From the NCBI RefSeq assembly GCF_000813965.1, contig NZ_JWLI01000011.1:1-64000 (forward strand): 64,000 nt of DNA. The letters run 5' to 3'. This DNA comes from Leisingera sp. ANG-M7 (GTDB lineage: Bacteria > Pseudomonadota > Alphaproteobacteria > Rhodobacterales > Rhodobacteraceae). The notes below the pieces were generated by a model, which was not told the origin of the DNA, did not search any database, and was given only the letters and a program-made list of their open reading frames with translations. The position numbers and the translations under genes were made by a program. Below, one piece after another: positions 51,903 through 61,086 of this stretch (position 1 is its first letter; each line of letters begins with the position of its first letter).

Positions 51903-52556
51903 ATGGGTTTGCGCATTAACGACACGGTCCCGGATTTTACCGCGGAAACGGATCAGGGCACCATTACCTTCCATGACTGGATCGGCGACAGCTGGGCGAT
52001 TCTGTTCTCTCACCCCAAAGATTTCACCCCTGTCTGCACCACCGAGTTTTCGGCAGTTGCGCAGTTGGGCGATGAATGGGCCAAGCGCAACACCAAGGTG
52101 ATCGGCGTTTCGGTGGATGGTGTCGAGGACCACAAGAAGTGGAAGAAAGACATCGAGGAATACGGCAAGGCCGCCCCCGGTTTCCCGATCATTGCCGATG
52201 ACGGTCTGGCGGTATCCAAGGCGTTCGATATGCTGCCAGCCGAAGCCTATCTGCCTGATGGCCGCACCCCGGCTGACAGCGCCACCGTGCGCTCAGTGTT
52301 CATCATCGGCCCGGACAAACAGCTAAAACTTTCAATGACCTACCCGATGACAGTTGGCCGCAACTTTGCTGAAATCCTGCGGGCACTGGACGGGCTGCAG
52401 ATGTCGATCGGCAAGGGTGTTGCCACCCCTGCAAACTGGGTCCCCGGCGAAGACGTGATCATCCCGCCCACCGTGTCAAACGAGGACGCCAAGGCTAAGT
52501 TCGGCGAGTTCGAGACCATCTTCCCCTACTTGCGCAAGGTGAAGGCACCGGACTAA
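51903..52556 (+). CDS. 1-Cys peroxiredoxin (Prx6-type)
   Basis: A 217-residue peroxidase that reduces peroxides. The peroxidatic Cys45 is in HPKDFTPVCTTE, the Prx signature, and is the only cysteine seen in the protein, so no resolving cysteine is encoded. The long C-terminal extension (MSIGKGVATPANWVPGEDVIIPPTVS) is typical of Prx6 enzymes. Reduction must come from a partner such as glutathione or another thiol. The ribosome site AAGGAG lies about 8 bp upstream. A bidirectional terminator follows. Confidence 0.94.
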   Translation: MGLRINDTVPDFTAETDQGTITFHDWIGDSWAILFSHPKDFTPVCTTEFSAVAQLGDEWAKRNTKVIGVSVDGVEDHKKWKKDIEEYGKAAPGFPIIADDGLAVSKAFDMLPAEAYLPDGRTPADSATVRSVFIIGPDKQLKLSMTYPMTVGRNFAEILRALDGLQMSIGKGVATPANWVPGEDVIIPPTVSNEDAKAKFGEFETIFPYLRKVKAPD

Positions 52557-52574
52557 AACCGCAATTAGATCAAA

Positions 52575-52598
52575 GGCTGCATCCCCTAGGATGCAGCC
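52575..52598. terminator. Shared hairpin overlapping a stop codon
   Basis: GGCTGCATCC (52575-52584), CCTA, GGATGCAGCC (52589-52598) form a perfect 10-bp stem that lies after the peroxiredoxin and overlaps the last codons of the glycosyltransferase on the other strand. Confidence 0.72.
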
Positions 52599-54643
52599 GA
52601 TTCTTCAAGAATACCTTCAGGATCCGCAAAACCTGGTGCTCGCTTGCGCCGCACTTCTGTTGCCTCGGCCGCGATTACTTTTCCGAATTCACCGCCCAGC
52701 CGTTTGGCAAACTCAATCGTCGTGTCCGAGGCTTCCTCGTTCAGCCAGACAGGCGACTTCTTGAGAAATGCAAATCCAAACCGCTCATGCAGAAGCACCG
52801 GCAGAACATAGCTTGATCCCTGTCCGGCAACCGCTGTCAGAACAAAAGATGCCAAGTCCTCGGCAGAGGAGTTTTCTGACAGCAAGCGGCGCCTGAGTTT
52901 GGAGAGCTGAGGCGCTTCCGGAATAATGATGTCCTGAGCAACTTTTCGCATTTCCTCCTGCGACAGACCAGAAAGGACTTTATCCAGGTCAAAGATGCCC
53001 GTTGTCATCCCATGTGTGAAACCATTTGAGATCACCCATTTGCTCAGGCCGATTTCGCCGCGGCGCACTGTAACCTTCTTGCTGTTGGTCAGTGGAAACT
53101 TACGCCAGAACTTGCGGAACTGCGGGTCATTGGCCAGCCGGGAAGAAAACATCAACGCATAAGAACAATAGTGGAAATTCTTGTGCGTCGTCCGGTAATT
53201 CCAGTTGATATCCCTGAAGTCGGCAGCATCCACTCTTGAATGCCCGTAGTTTGAGGCGGCACCGACAAAATCCAGGTCCATCGATTCAGCCTGCATCAGC
53301 CAATCCTTGGACCCGGGAAGCGGGAACCAGGATGAATCATTCACAAGCACCAGCCTGTCAATCGTTTCAAGCCGTTTCAGCGCCGTCAGGATGCCGTCCC
53401 GGTATCCACCGAAATCATAACCGAAATTTTCCCGTTCGATACACAGCCAGCTTAGTTCGCTAAGCCGCTCACGATCAGCGGATTGCAAGGGAATGTTTGA
53501 CACAACCAGAGGCGCATAACCGCTTTCATTCAAGTAGTTCAAAGCCGCCAGATGGGATTCCAGAAGACCATTACCAGGAAAAATCAGATAAACTGCAACG
53601 CGGCCGTTAGATGCCACTTGTCCCTCGGTGAACTTGGAACGATGGGCAAGGAGGCAGTCAAAATAGCGGGCACCGAACAGGTAACTGGCAATTCTGCTCG
53701 GAAGCGGGCGCAGCTGTTTGAACGGGCGTGACAGCTCCCGCTTAACTTTCCACAACGGCAAGCGCAGAATCTTCTTAATGTCCTTGGGCGAGCGGTAATC
53801 CCTGTGCGGCCGGCGCACCCCCTCCAGAAAGCCCAGATGTTTGGCACGTTTGCGGCTGGAAATCAGATTGTGCGGCAACAGAAGCTGCCCGAAGGCCTGC
53901 ATCAGCAGCTTCGGTTTCGAAAATGGAATCTCGTGCTTTCCAAAGGCGTACACTTTGGAGCGTCCCAGGTGATACGCCTTGAACCGGGTGATCGCGTCAT
54001 CCCGGCCAGACGAGTGTCCCGACTGATGAACAACCAACGCACCGGGAACGAAAATAAGACGGCCGCCATCTGCCCGCACCTGCAGCGACCAGTCGTCGTC
54101 TTCGTGGTACATGAAAATGGCGGGATCAAAGCGCACTGTCTCAAAATAGGCACGCCTGACAAAGATCGCGGCCCCCGAAACTACCGGAACCTCGCACTCC
54201 TCTTCCGGCCAGCCCCGCGGCATCCATTCGTTGCGCGGCAGCAGGACTGAGCGGCGCTTGAAATTCGGACTGCCGTCGCTGTTTGCGATCTTGGGTGTAA
54301 AGGCCGTCTTCGGCCCGTAACGTTCCGCGGCTTCCAAAAAGGCTTCTATGGACCCCGGCTCAACGGCTGCATCCGGGTTCAAGAAGAGCAGAAATTCGGT
54401 AGCGGCCTCCCGCGCACCGAGGTTGCAAGCGCGCCCGAAGCCCAAATTTGTTTCTGGTGACAGAACTTTGACATCCAGACGGCTGTTCAAAGCTTTCAGG
54501 GCTTCTGAGTCTTCGCCAGCATTGTCCACGAGAATGACTTTTACGCCATCCGGCAGAGAATTAAGCATTCTTTCAAGAACAGGCGCGCTCTTGTAGCTGA
54601 CCGAAACAACAGTCACGTCCGAAAGTGTAAAGGAGGAACTCAT
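52586..54643 (-). CDS. Two-domain glycosyltransferase (GT2 plus RgpF-like)
   Basis: A 685-residue enzyme. The N-terminal GT-A domain (about 8-240) has VTVVSVSYKSAPVLERML, the FLNPDAAVEPGS segment and MYHEDDDWSLQVRADG, as in rhamnosyltransferase-like GT2 proteins. The C-terminal part (about 345-640) resembles the rhamnan synthesis protein F domain: VAVYLIFPGNGLLESHLAALNYLNESGYAPLVVSNIPL and FGYDFGGYRDGI. It probably builds a cell-surface polysaccharide. Base composition is visibly less GC-rich than its neighbours, and no polysaccharide cluster surrounds it, so horizontal gain is plausible. Confidence 0.87.
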   Translation of the reverse strand: MSSSFTLSDVTVVSVSYKSAPVLERMLNSLPDGVKVILVDNAGEDSEALKALNSRLDVKVLSPETNLGFGRACNLGAREAATEFLLFLNPDAAVEPGSIEAFLEAAERYGPKTAFTPKIANSDGSPNFKRRSVLLPRNEWMPRGWPEEECEVPVVSGAAIFVRRAYFETVRFDPAIFMYHEDDDWSLQVRADGGRLIFVPGALVVHQSGHSSGRDDAITRFKAYHLGRSKVYAFGKHEIPFSKPKLLMQAFGQLLLPHNLISSRKRAKHLGFLEGVRRPHRDYRSPKDIKKILRLPLWKVKRELSRPFKQLRPLPSRIASYLFGARYFDCLLAHRSKFTEGQVASNGRVAVYLIFPGNGLLESHLAALNYLNESGYAPLVVSNIPLQSADRERLSELSWLCIERENFGYDFGGYRDGILTALKRLETIDRLVLVNDSSWFPLPGSKDWLMQAESMDLDFVGAASNYGHSRVDAADFRDINWNYRTTHKNFHYCSYALMFSSRLANDPQFRKFWRKFPLTNSKKVTVRRGEIGLSKWVISNGFTHGMTTGIFDLDKVLSGLSQEEMRKVAQDIIIPEAPQLSKLRRRLLSENSSAEDLASFVLTAVAGQGSSYVLPVLLHERFGFAFLKKSPVWLNEEASDTTIEFAKRLGGEFGKVIAAEATEVRRKRAPGFADPEGILEESAAS

Positions 54644-54726
54644 ACGTCTTTCTCAGCTCGCTCGAAGTGGGGCAGCCGCGGCTGCGCAGGCAGAGCACGC
54701 AAAGCAGCCATTCCAGGGAAACAGTC

Positions 54727-54763
54727 TAAAAAATTGCTGCGCACCCCGTTGCACGGGGTGCGC
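54727..54763 (-). terminator. Terminator of pnp
   Basis: An 11-bp perfect stem (GCGCACCCCGT, TGC loop, ACGGGGTGCGC, 54739-54763) with ATTTTTTAG following on the minus strand, 24 bp after the pnp stop. Confidence 0.88.
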
Positions 54764-54786
54764 AATACCATTCTCCGATGCCTAAA

Positions 54787-56928
54787 TCAGGCGTCTTCGG
54801 CGTTCTTTTTCTCCGGCTGGATTTCCTCGCCGGTTTCCTGATCGACCACTTTCATCGACAGGCGGACCTTGCCGCGATCGTCGAAGCCCAGCAGTTTCAC
54901 CTTCACTTCCTGACCTTCTTTCAGAACGTCCGACGGATGGTTCAGGCGGCGGTTTTCGATCTGGGAAACGTGCACCAGGCCGTCGCGCTTGCCGAAGAAG
55001 TTCACGAAGGCGCCGAAATCGACGATCTTCACGACCTTGCCGGTGTACACCTGGCCTTCTTCAGGCTCTGCCACGATCGAATAGATCATGTCATAGGCCT
55101 TCTGAATGGCGTCGCCGTTCGGGCTGGCGATCTTGATCACGCCATCGTCGTTGATGTCGACCTTGGCGCCGGACACTTCAACGATCTCGCGGATCACCTT
55201 GCCGCCGGAGCCGATCACTTCGCGGATCTTGTCGGTCGGGATCTGCATAGTTTCAATGCGCGGGGCGTGGACCGAGAACTCGTTGGTCTCGGACAGCGCC
55301 TTGGCCATTTCACCCAGGATGTGCATCCGGCCGTCCTTGGCCTGGGCCAGGGCTTTCTCCATGATTTCCGGGGTGATGCCTGCAACCTTGATGTCCATCT
55401 GCAGCGAGGTGATGCCGTTTTCGGTGCCCGCTACCTTGAAGTCCATGTCGCCCAGGTGGTCTTCGTCACCCAGAATGTCGGACAGGATCGCATAGGAGCC
55501 GTCGTCTTCCAGGATCAGGCCCATCGCCACACCGGCAACCGGTGCCTTCAGCGGCACGCCAGCGTCCATCATCGACAGCGAGCCGCCGCAGACGGAAGCC
55601 ATCGAGGAGGAGCCGTTGGATTCGGTGATCTCGGAAACCACGCGCACGGTGTAGGGAAAGTCGGTCGGCGCCGGCAGAACCGCCTGCAGCGCACGCCAGG
55701 CCAGCTTGCCGTGACCGATTTCGCGGCGGCCAGGGGAGCCGACACGGCCCACTTCGCCGACCGAGTACGGCGGGAAGTTGTAGTGCAGCAGGAAGTTGGA
55801 TTTAAAGTTGCCGTGCAGCGCGTCGATGAACTGCTCGTCGTCGCCGGTGCCAAGGGTGGTCACAACCAGGCCCTGGGTCTCGCCGCGGGTAAACAGGGCG
55901 GAGCCGTGGGTACGCGGCAGCAGGCCGGTTTCCGACACGATGTCGCGGATCTCGTCGGTCTTGCGGCCGTCGATACGCTTGCCGGTCTTGACCACGTCGC
56001 CGCGCAGGATGCCTGCTTCGAGCTTTTTCAGCGCGGAGCCGAGGTTGGCATCTTCCAGCTGCTCTTCGGTCAGCTTTTCCTTGATGGTCTCGCGGGCTGC
56101 GGCAACAGCAGCGGTGCGCTCCTGCTTGTCGGTGATCGCAAAGGCGGCACGCATCTCGGTCTCACCTGCGGCTTTGACCGCCTCATAGAGGTCAGCGTAA
56201 TCCGGCGGGGTGAAGTCGAAGGGTTCGTTTGCGGCTTCTTCTGCCAGCGAGATGATCAGGTCGATCACCGGCTGGATCTGCTCGTGGGCGAACTTTACCG
56301 CACCCAGCATCTCGGCTTCGGACAGCTCATAGGCTTCCGATTCAACCATCATCACCGCGTCTTTGGTGCCGGCAACAACCAGGTCCAGACGCTGCTCGGG
56401 GTTGAGGCGCAGATCCTGCATGTCGTCGACGGTCGGGTTCAGAACGTATTCGCCGTCTTCGAAGCCAACCCGCGCACCCGCGATCGGGCCCATGAAGGGC
56501 GCGCCGGATAGGGTCAGCGCAGCGGAGGCCGCGATCATTGCAACGATGTCCGGGTCATTGACCAGATCGTGGCTCAGCACGGTGCACATCACCAGCACTT
56601 CGTTCTTGAAGCCGGGGACGAACAGCGGGCGGATCGGACGGTCGATCAGGCGCGCGGTCAGGGTTTCTTTTTCGGTCGGGCGCGCTTCGCGCTTGAAGAA
56701 GCCGCCGGGCACCTTGCCCGCAGCATAGTATTTTTCCTGGTAGTGCACGGTCAGCGGAAAGAAGTCCTGGCCGGGCTTCTGCTGACGGGCAAAGGTCACG
56801 TTGGCCATGACCGAGGTTTCGCCCAGGGTGGCAATCACAGAGCCATCAGCCTGGCGGGCAACCTTGCCGGTTTCCAGTGTGAGCGTCTCTTCGCCCCACT
56901 GCATCGTTTTTTTCGAAACGTTAAACAT
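54787..56928 (-). CDS. pnp: Polyribonucleotide nucleotidyltransferase (PNPase)
   Basis: A 713-residue phosphorolytic 3'-5' exoribonuclease, a trimer and part of the RNA degradosome. Two RNase PH-like halves (about 1-220 and 300-540) flank an alpha-helical linker. The second half has [14 protein letters not shown] and [19 protein letters not shown] domain ([18 protein letters not shown]) and S1 domain ([30 protein letters not shown]) follow. The tail is short and charged ([13 protein letters not shown]). It is separated from rpsO by over 11 kb, unlike the common rpsO-pnp pairing. Confidence 0.97.
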   Translation of the reverse strand: MFNVSKKTMQWGEETLTLETGKVARQADGSVIATLGETSVMANVTFARQQKPGQDFFPLTVHYQEKYYAAGKVPGGFFKREARPTEKETLTARLIDRPIRPLFVPGFKNEVLVMCTVLSHDLVNDPDIVAMIAASAALTLSGAPFMGPIAGARVGFEDGEYVLNPTVDDMQDLRLNPEQRLDLVVAGTKDAVMMVESEAYELSEAEMLGAVKFAHEQIQPVIDLIISLAEEAANEPFDFTPPDYADLYEAVKAAGETEMRAAFAITDKQERTAAVAAARETIKEKLTEEQLEDANLGSALKKLEAGILRGDVVKTGKRIDGRKTDEIRDIVSETGLLPRTHGSALFTRGETQGLVVTTLGTGDDEQFIDALHGNFKSNFLLHYNFPPYSVGEVGRVGSPGRREIGHGKLAWRALQAVLPAPTDFPYTVRVVSEITESNGSSSMASVCGGSLSMMDAGVPLKAPVAGVAMGLILEDDGSYAILSDILGDEDHLGDMDFKVAGTENGITSLQMDIKVAGITPEIMEKALAQAKDGRMHILGEMAKALSETNEFSVHAPRIETMQIPTDKIREVIGSGGKVIREIVEVSGAKVDINDDGVIKIASPNGDAIQKAYDMIYSIVAEPEEGQVYTGKVVKIVDFGAFVNFFGKRDGLVHVSQIENRRLNHPSDVLKEGQEVKVKLLGFDDRGKVRLSMKVVDQETGEEIQPEKKNAEDA

Positions 56929-56944
56929 CTAGCGTATCCTAATT

Positions 56945-56999
56945 GGGAGCACTCCCGGCCCTCCGGGTCTCCCGTTTGCGTGGCGGCCCCATTGCCGCC
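56945..56999 (-). promoter_or_regulatory. Hairpin-rich pnp leader
   Basis: Just upstream of pnp the leader contains GGGAG-CA-CTCCC (56945-56956) and GGCGGC/GCCGCC arms around CCCATT (56982-56999). In E. coli the pnp leader has an RNase III-processed hairpin for autoregulation; whether this leader acts alike is not shown. Confidence 0.35.
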
Positions 57000-57104
57000 G
57001 GCCCCATCTATCTTTCTTTCGCGTGCCGGGGCCCTGGCACATCGTCTCAGACAGGCCCGCCCATACAGGAGTTTCAGGCAAAATGAAAGAGAAAGCGGCA
57101 GGGT

Positions 57105-57125
57105 GCCGCCGCCGTGGGCGGCGGC
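57105..57125 (-). terminator. Possible weak terminator after the M16 pair
   Basis: GCCGCCGCC, GTG, GGCGGCGGC is a perfect 9-bp stem 50 bp after the M16 stop, but the T tract is poor (CTTTCTCTTTC 10 bp later). It may be a simple stop structure. Confidence 0.35.
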
Positions 57126-57175
57126 GTGCTAAGCCGAGACTGCTGGCGGAGATCCAGGCCGCGCGCCCCCCCGCA

Positions 57176-58495
57176 TCAGTTGGTGGTTTCCAGTCCTTCC
57201 GGGCGGCCCGCGATGGTGAAGTGCAGCCCGTCCGGATCCAGGAATTCCGCCGCAAATCGCTTCACATCTTCCAAGGTGACAGCGTTGATGCGGTCATTTC
57301 GGGTCTCCACATAGCTGATCGGAAGATCATCCATCTGCATTCCCGCAAGAATCGAGGCGATTTGGCCGTTGCCGTCGAACCGCAGCGGGTAGGCACCGGT
57401 CAGGTAGGTCTGAGCATCCTGCAGCTCTTTCTCCGTCACCCCTTCCTCTGCCATGCGGCGCCACTCATTGCGGATCACCTCGACTGCCTCAGCCATCTTG
57501 CCATTGGCGGAGGCCACTGACCCCATGTAGACGGCAGCGAGATCCCGCGGCACCAAATAAGAATAGACCCCGTAGGTCAGCCCACGCTTCTCCCGCACTT
57601 CACTCATCAGCCGGGTTTCAAAGGAGCCTCCGCCCAGGATCTGGTTCATCACATAGGCGGTGAAAAAATCCGGATGTTCGCGCTCGATCCCTTTCTGGGC
57701 AAACAGCGCAACTGATTGCGGGGTTTCGAAATCGACAACTGTCACACCACCCTCAATCGTCACGTCGGCAGGGCCCGGAATTGGCGCGCCTTTTTCCGGC
57801 AGCGCACCCAGAAGGCCATCCAGCAATCCGCCCAGCTCATCCGCCGTGATATCACCCACGGCACTCACATAGAGCCTATCGCGGGCGAAAACGGCCTCAT
57901 AGGCGTCGAATATGTCCTGACGGCTGAGCGCGGCAACCGAGTCCAATGTGCCCTTGCCGTCACTACCATAGGGGTGATCACCGTAGGCCATTTTGGCGAA
58001 AGCCAAACCGGCAATGTTGTTTGGGTTCTTGGCGTCGGAGCGCAGCCCCGCCAGAACCTGGGCCCGCACCCGGTCCAGCGCATCCTGGTCGAACCGTGGC
58101 TCAAACAGGGTCTGGCGCAGCAGCGAAATGGCATCATCGCGGTTTTCAGTCAGAAAGCGGGCGGAGATAGAAACCGAATCCTTGTCTGCATCATATCTGA
58201 AGTCAGCGGCAAGGGCTTCCAGCGCCCGCGCATAATCTTGCGCGCGGAGATCGCCCGAGCCTTCCTCCAGCAAGCCTGTCATCAGATAGACTCCGCCGCG
58301 CTTGCCCGGCGCATCCAGAGAGGTGCCGCCGCGGAAACGCAACTCAAGCGCAGAGAACGGTATCGAATGATCCTCTACCAGCCACGCAATGATGCCGCCG
58401 GGCGAGACCACTTCCTGGATCTTGATTTCGGCCCAGGCAGGCAGCGCCACGAAACAAGCCACCAAAGCCGCAGCCATGTATTTCAGCATGCTCAT
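57176..58495 (-). CDS. M16-family peptidase-like protein lacking the zinc motif
   Basis: A 439-residue protein with a signal peptide (ends near residue 22, PAWA). It has the M16 fold and the C-terminal SEVREKRGLTYGVYSYL motif. The position of the catalytic HxxEH holds GGVYLMTGLL (Y70, T73, G74), so the zinc site is lost. It is the non-catalytic partner of the active M16 protein encoded just upstream, with a 4-bp ATGA overlap, by analogy to heterodimeric processing peptidases. Periplasmic location is inferred from the signal peptide. Confidence 0.9.
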   Translation of the reverse strand: MSMLKYMAAALVACFVALPAWAEIKIQEVVSPGGIIAWLVEDHSIPFSALELRFRGGTSLDAPGKRGGVYLMTGLLEEGSGDLRAQDYARALEALAADFRYDADKDSVSISARFLTENRDDAISLLRQTLFEPRFDQDALDRVRAQVLAGLRSDAKNPNNIAGLAFAKMAYGDHPYGSDGKGTLDSVAALSRQDIFDAYEAVFARDRLYVSAVGDITADELGGLLDGLLGALPEKGAPIPGPADVTIEGGVTVVDFETPQSVALFAQKGIEREHPDFFTAYVMNQILGGGSFETRLMSEVREKRGLTYGVYSYLVPRDLAAVYMGSVASANGKMAEAVEVIRNEWRRMAEEGVTEKELQDAQTYLTGAYPLRFDGNGQIASILAGMQMDDLPISYVETRNDRINAVTLEDVKRFAAEFLDPDGLHFTIAGRPEGLETTN

Positions 58496-59835
58496 TGGGT
58501 CACCTCCTGGCTGCGCGTCATCCAGCCTGTCACCGATGTTTCAGGGCGCAGAACTTCATTCGCGGCGGCAATGATCTCGTCCGCAGTGACTGATTGCAGA
58601 ATTTTCGGCCAGTCCTGCACATCCTTCACCGTCAGCCCGATGCTGAGCGCCTGGCCATAACGGTTGGCGATGCCATTCACGTTGTCGCGGTCGTAAATTT
58701 CGGCAGCGCGCAACTGCAGCTTGATCCGTTCCAGCTGGGCCTCGTCCACGCCTTCCTCCAGAAAACGGGCAAGGGTGGCGTCCAGCGCCGCCTCGGCCTG
58801 TTCCATGCTAATGCCTTCAGCAGGCACGATCAGCAGGGTAAACGACGTATCGTCCAGGGTGCTGCCCGAATAAAAGGCGCCCGTGTAAACGGCGACCTGC
58901 TGGTCGAACTGCAAAGCGTTCGCCAGGAATGAGGTATTTCCCCCGCCCAAAAGCTCAGCCAGCAGGTAGAGGGCGCCAGCCTTCTGCTGATCTCCGCTAT
59001 CCCGCTCCGGCGCCAGATAGGATCGCTGCACATAGGGCTGCGCAACGCGCGGATCCTCGAACGTAAGCCGGCGGGCGGCTGTTTGTGGTGGTTCCTGGCT
59101 GCGGAACCGTTCCGGCAAGTCCGGATTTGGCGGGATCGCACCGTAGTATTCTTCTGCCAGCACCTTCACCTCATCCGGCTGCACATCGCCGGACACCACC
59201 AGGATGGCGTTGTTGGGAGCATAGTTAGTTCGGTAGAAGGACAGCGCGTCCTCCATATCCAAGCTTTCCATCTCATGCCGCCACCCGATCACCGGCTGGC
59301 CGTAACGGTGGTTCAGGTACTGCACTGCCCGCAGCTGCTCCCGGAACAGTGCCACCGGATCATTGTCAGTGCGCTGGTTGCGTTCCTCCAGAATGACTTC
59401 ACGTTCGGTGGCGATATCCTCCTCGCTAAGGCGGAGGTTGGTCATCCGGTCGCTTTCCATCTGCATCATCAATTCAAGGCGGTCGGCGGCAACACGCTGA
59501 AAATAGGCCGTGTAATCATAGCTTGTGAAGGCATTGTCCTGGCCGCCATTGGCGCGCACGGTGGCCGACAGCTCACCCGGTGCCAGCTTATCAGTGCCCT
59601 TGAACAGGAGGTGCTCCAGGAAATGGGCCACGCCGGACTGGCCCGGCGGCTCATCCGCGGATCCCGCCCGGTACCAGACCATTTGCTGAACCACCGGTGC
59701 GCGGTGATCCTCGATCACCACCACATCCATGCCATTGTCCAATGTGAAGGCGGTAACTGCCTCGTCCTCTGCCCGTGCCGGGGCGGACAAGACAGCGCTC
59801 AGCGCCGCGGCGGCCAATGTGATCCTCTGGATCAT
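58492..59835 (-). CDS. M16-family zinc metallopeptidase, catalytic
   Basis: A 447-residue peptidase with a signal peptide (ends near residue 22, PARA). The HFLEH zinc-binding motif is at 71-75 (HFLEHLLFKG), and the third ligand lies in EREVILEERNQR near 144-151. YRAGSADEPPGQSGVAHFLEH is the family start. It likely acts in the periplasm on small proteins or peptides. It precedes and overlaps the inactive partner by 4 bp. A 175-bp spacer lies upstream, before the DUF3035 gene. Confidence 0.93.
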   Translation of the reverse strand: MIQRITLAAAALSAVLSAPARAEDEAVTAFTLDNGMDVVVIEDHRAPVVQQMVWYRAGSADEPPGQSGVAHFLEHLLFKGTDKLAPGELSATVRANGGQDNAFTSYDYTAYFQRVAADRLELMMQMESDRMTNLRLSEEDIATEREVILEERNQRTDNDPVALFREQLRAVQYLNHRYGQPVIGWRHEMESLDMEDALSFYRTNYAPNNAILVVSGDVQPDEVKVLAEEYYGAIPPNPDLPERFRSQEPPQTAARRLTFEDPRVAQPYVQRSYLAPERDSGDQQKAGALYLLAELLGGGNTSFLANALQFDQQVAVYTGAFYSGSTLDDTSFTLLIVPAEGISMEQAEAALDATLARFLEEGVDEAQLERIKLQLRAAEIYDRDNVNGIANRYGQALSIGLTVKDVQDWPKILQSVTADEIIAAANEVLRPETSVTGWMTRSQEVTQ

Positions 59836-60010
59836 CTGGCATCCTCCAATTTCTGCACCTTTGCCCTTGCCCGGCAGGGTGCGGTTACTGCTCTATTGTT
59901 CATTTTGATCAATGCAGCCACAATTCGCCGCCCATTGCCAGCAGAAAGACTGCTGTCAACCTACGTTGCGGCTGGCATCATGCAAGTGCGGCTGGCGGAA
60001 AAGTGAGCGT

Positions 60011-60532
60011 TCAGGACTCTTCTTCAGGCGGCGAAGAGGGTGTGGACGCCCCCGCCTTGCGGAACTGTTCGCTCACGGCAAACGGATCGATGCTGTGCTT
60101 GCGATACAGCTGCTCGTAGCGGTCCACCGGCACGATTTTGATCCGGCCCAGGTGGCGGTTGCGGTGGCGGAATTTGGCATCTTCCGAGGCCAGCGTCTCC
60201 CGCACTCCCTGCTCAACCCCATACCGGCTGGAAGCGGTGACCAGCGCTGCATCGCCTGACGGCACACCGGCAGCAGGAACAATCGCGCCTGGCTTCCCGC
60301 CCAGAGCAGCGACAGCGTCAGCGCTCGGATTGGGGTCGGTCAGGTTGCTGCCGCCGGGGGTCGGTGCAGGCAGGGCTGCATAACTGTCCGGTGTGCTCAG
60401 AGGCTTGGACGGCAAAATCAAAAACTCATCCGGCCCGGACCCTGGTTTTTGGAGGACGCGCAGCCCCTTTTGCGCACAGCCGGACACTGCCAGCGCGCCT
60501 GCCAGAACGATCACTCCGAACGGGATCCGCAT
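60011..60532 (-). CDS. DUF3035 lipoprotein
   Basis: A 173-residue lipoprotein. The lipobox VSGC puts the lipidated Cys at 19. The mature protein contains GPDEFLILPSKPLSTPD and the C-terminal KIVPVDRYEQLYRKHSIDPFAVSEQF, which match DUF3035. I chose the ATG at 60532 because AGGAG precedes it and a signal peptide begins there. It follows lspA, whose product processes lipoproteins, in the same minus-strand run. Its function is unknown; it may be part of the outer membrane or periplasm. Confidence 0.88.
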   Translation of the reverse strand: MRIPFGVIVLAGALAVSGCAQKGLRVLQKPGSGPDEFLILPSKPLSTPDSYAALPAPTPGGSNLTDPNPSADAVAALGGKPGAIVPAAGVPSGDAALVTASSRYGVEQGVRETLASEDAKFRHRNRHLGRIKIVPVDRYEQLYRKHSIDPFAVSEQFRKAGASTPSSPPEEES

Positions 60533-60587
60533 TGCCCCAAACTCCTGCCTGTTTCCCAGCGCTTTTAACGCAATTGCCTGGCGAGGT

Positions 60588-61070
60588 CTACGCAGGCTTT
60601 TTGCTGCTCCCGTCAAAGAAAATCAGCCCGGCGGCGCCGCCAAAAATGAAAATATCCGCCACATTGAACACAAACGGGTTCTGAATTCCGCAGCAGGATG
60701 TGTTAAGAAAATCGAGAACGTAGCCGTACAAAAGCCGGTCCGCGACATTGCCCAGCGCACCGCCGATCACAAGCCCTGCTGACAGCTGCATTCCCCAAGA
60801 CGCTTTCTGCGCCCGGTGAATCCAGACAGCCAGTGCAATGCAGATCACCACCGAAAGCCCGATCAGGGTCCAGCGCGCAGCTTCGTCGCCGCCACCAAAC
60901 AGACCAAAGTTGATGCCGGTGTTCTCGCCGTATCGAAAGTTGAGAAACGGCGGCAGCACGTCGATCCGGTGGCGCTGATCAAGCCCCATCCAGTGGACCA
61001 CCAGGTACTTGCTGGCCTGGTCCGCCAGGAAGGAAAGCGCCGCGCCCCAGATCATCCAACGTGCTGCCAT
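60588..61070 (-). CDS. lspA: Lipoprotein signal peptidase (LspA)
   Basis: A 160-residue membrane aspartyl protease that cleaves prolipoproteins after lipidation. The catalytic aspartates are Asp111 in GNVADRLLYG and Asp139 in FNVADIFIF. Four helices are visible, and the NTGINFGLF segment is typical. It lies between purH and DUF3035, which encodes a likely substrate class. Confidence 0.96.
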   Translation of the reverse strand: MAARWMIWGAALSFLADQASKYLVVHWMGLDQRHRIDVLPPFLNFRYGENTGINFGLFGGGDEAARWTLIGLSVVICIALAVWIHRAQKASWGMQLSAGLVIGGALGNVADRLLYGYVLDFLNTSCCGIQNPFVFNVADIFIFGGAAGLIFFDGSSKKPA

Positions 61071-61086
61071 GACTTAATCGCCCTGC

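Noticed and set aside
54778-56511. A 577-codon plus-strand frame opposite pnp
   Set aside because: Antisense to a highly conserved gene and without its own signals.
57083-57520. A plus-strand frame starting after CAGGAG near 57070
   Set aside because: It has a tolerable start site but soon runs antisense through the M16 gene, with no protein-like features.
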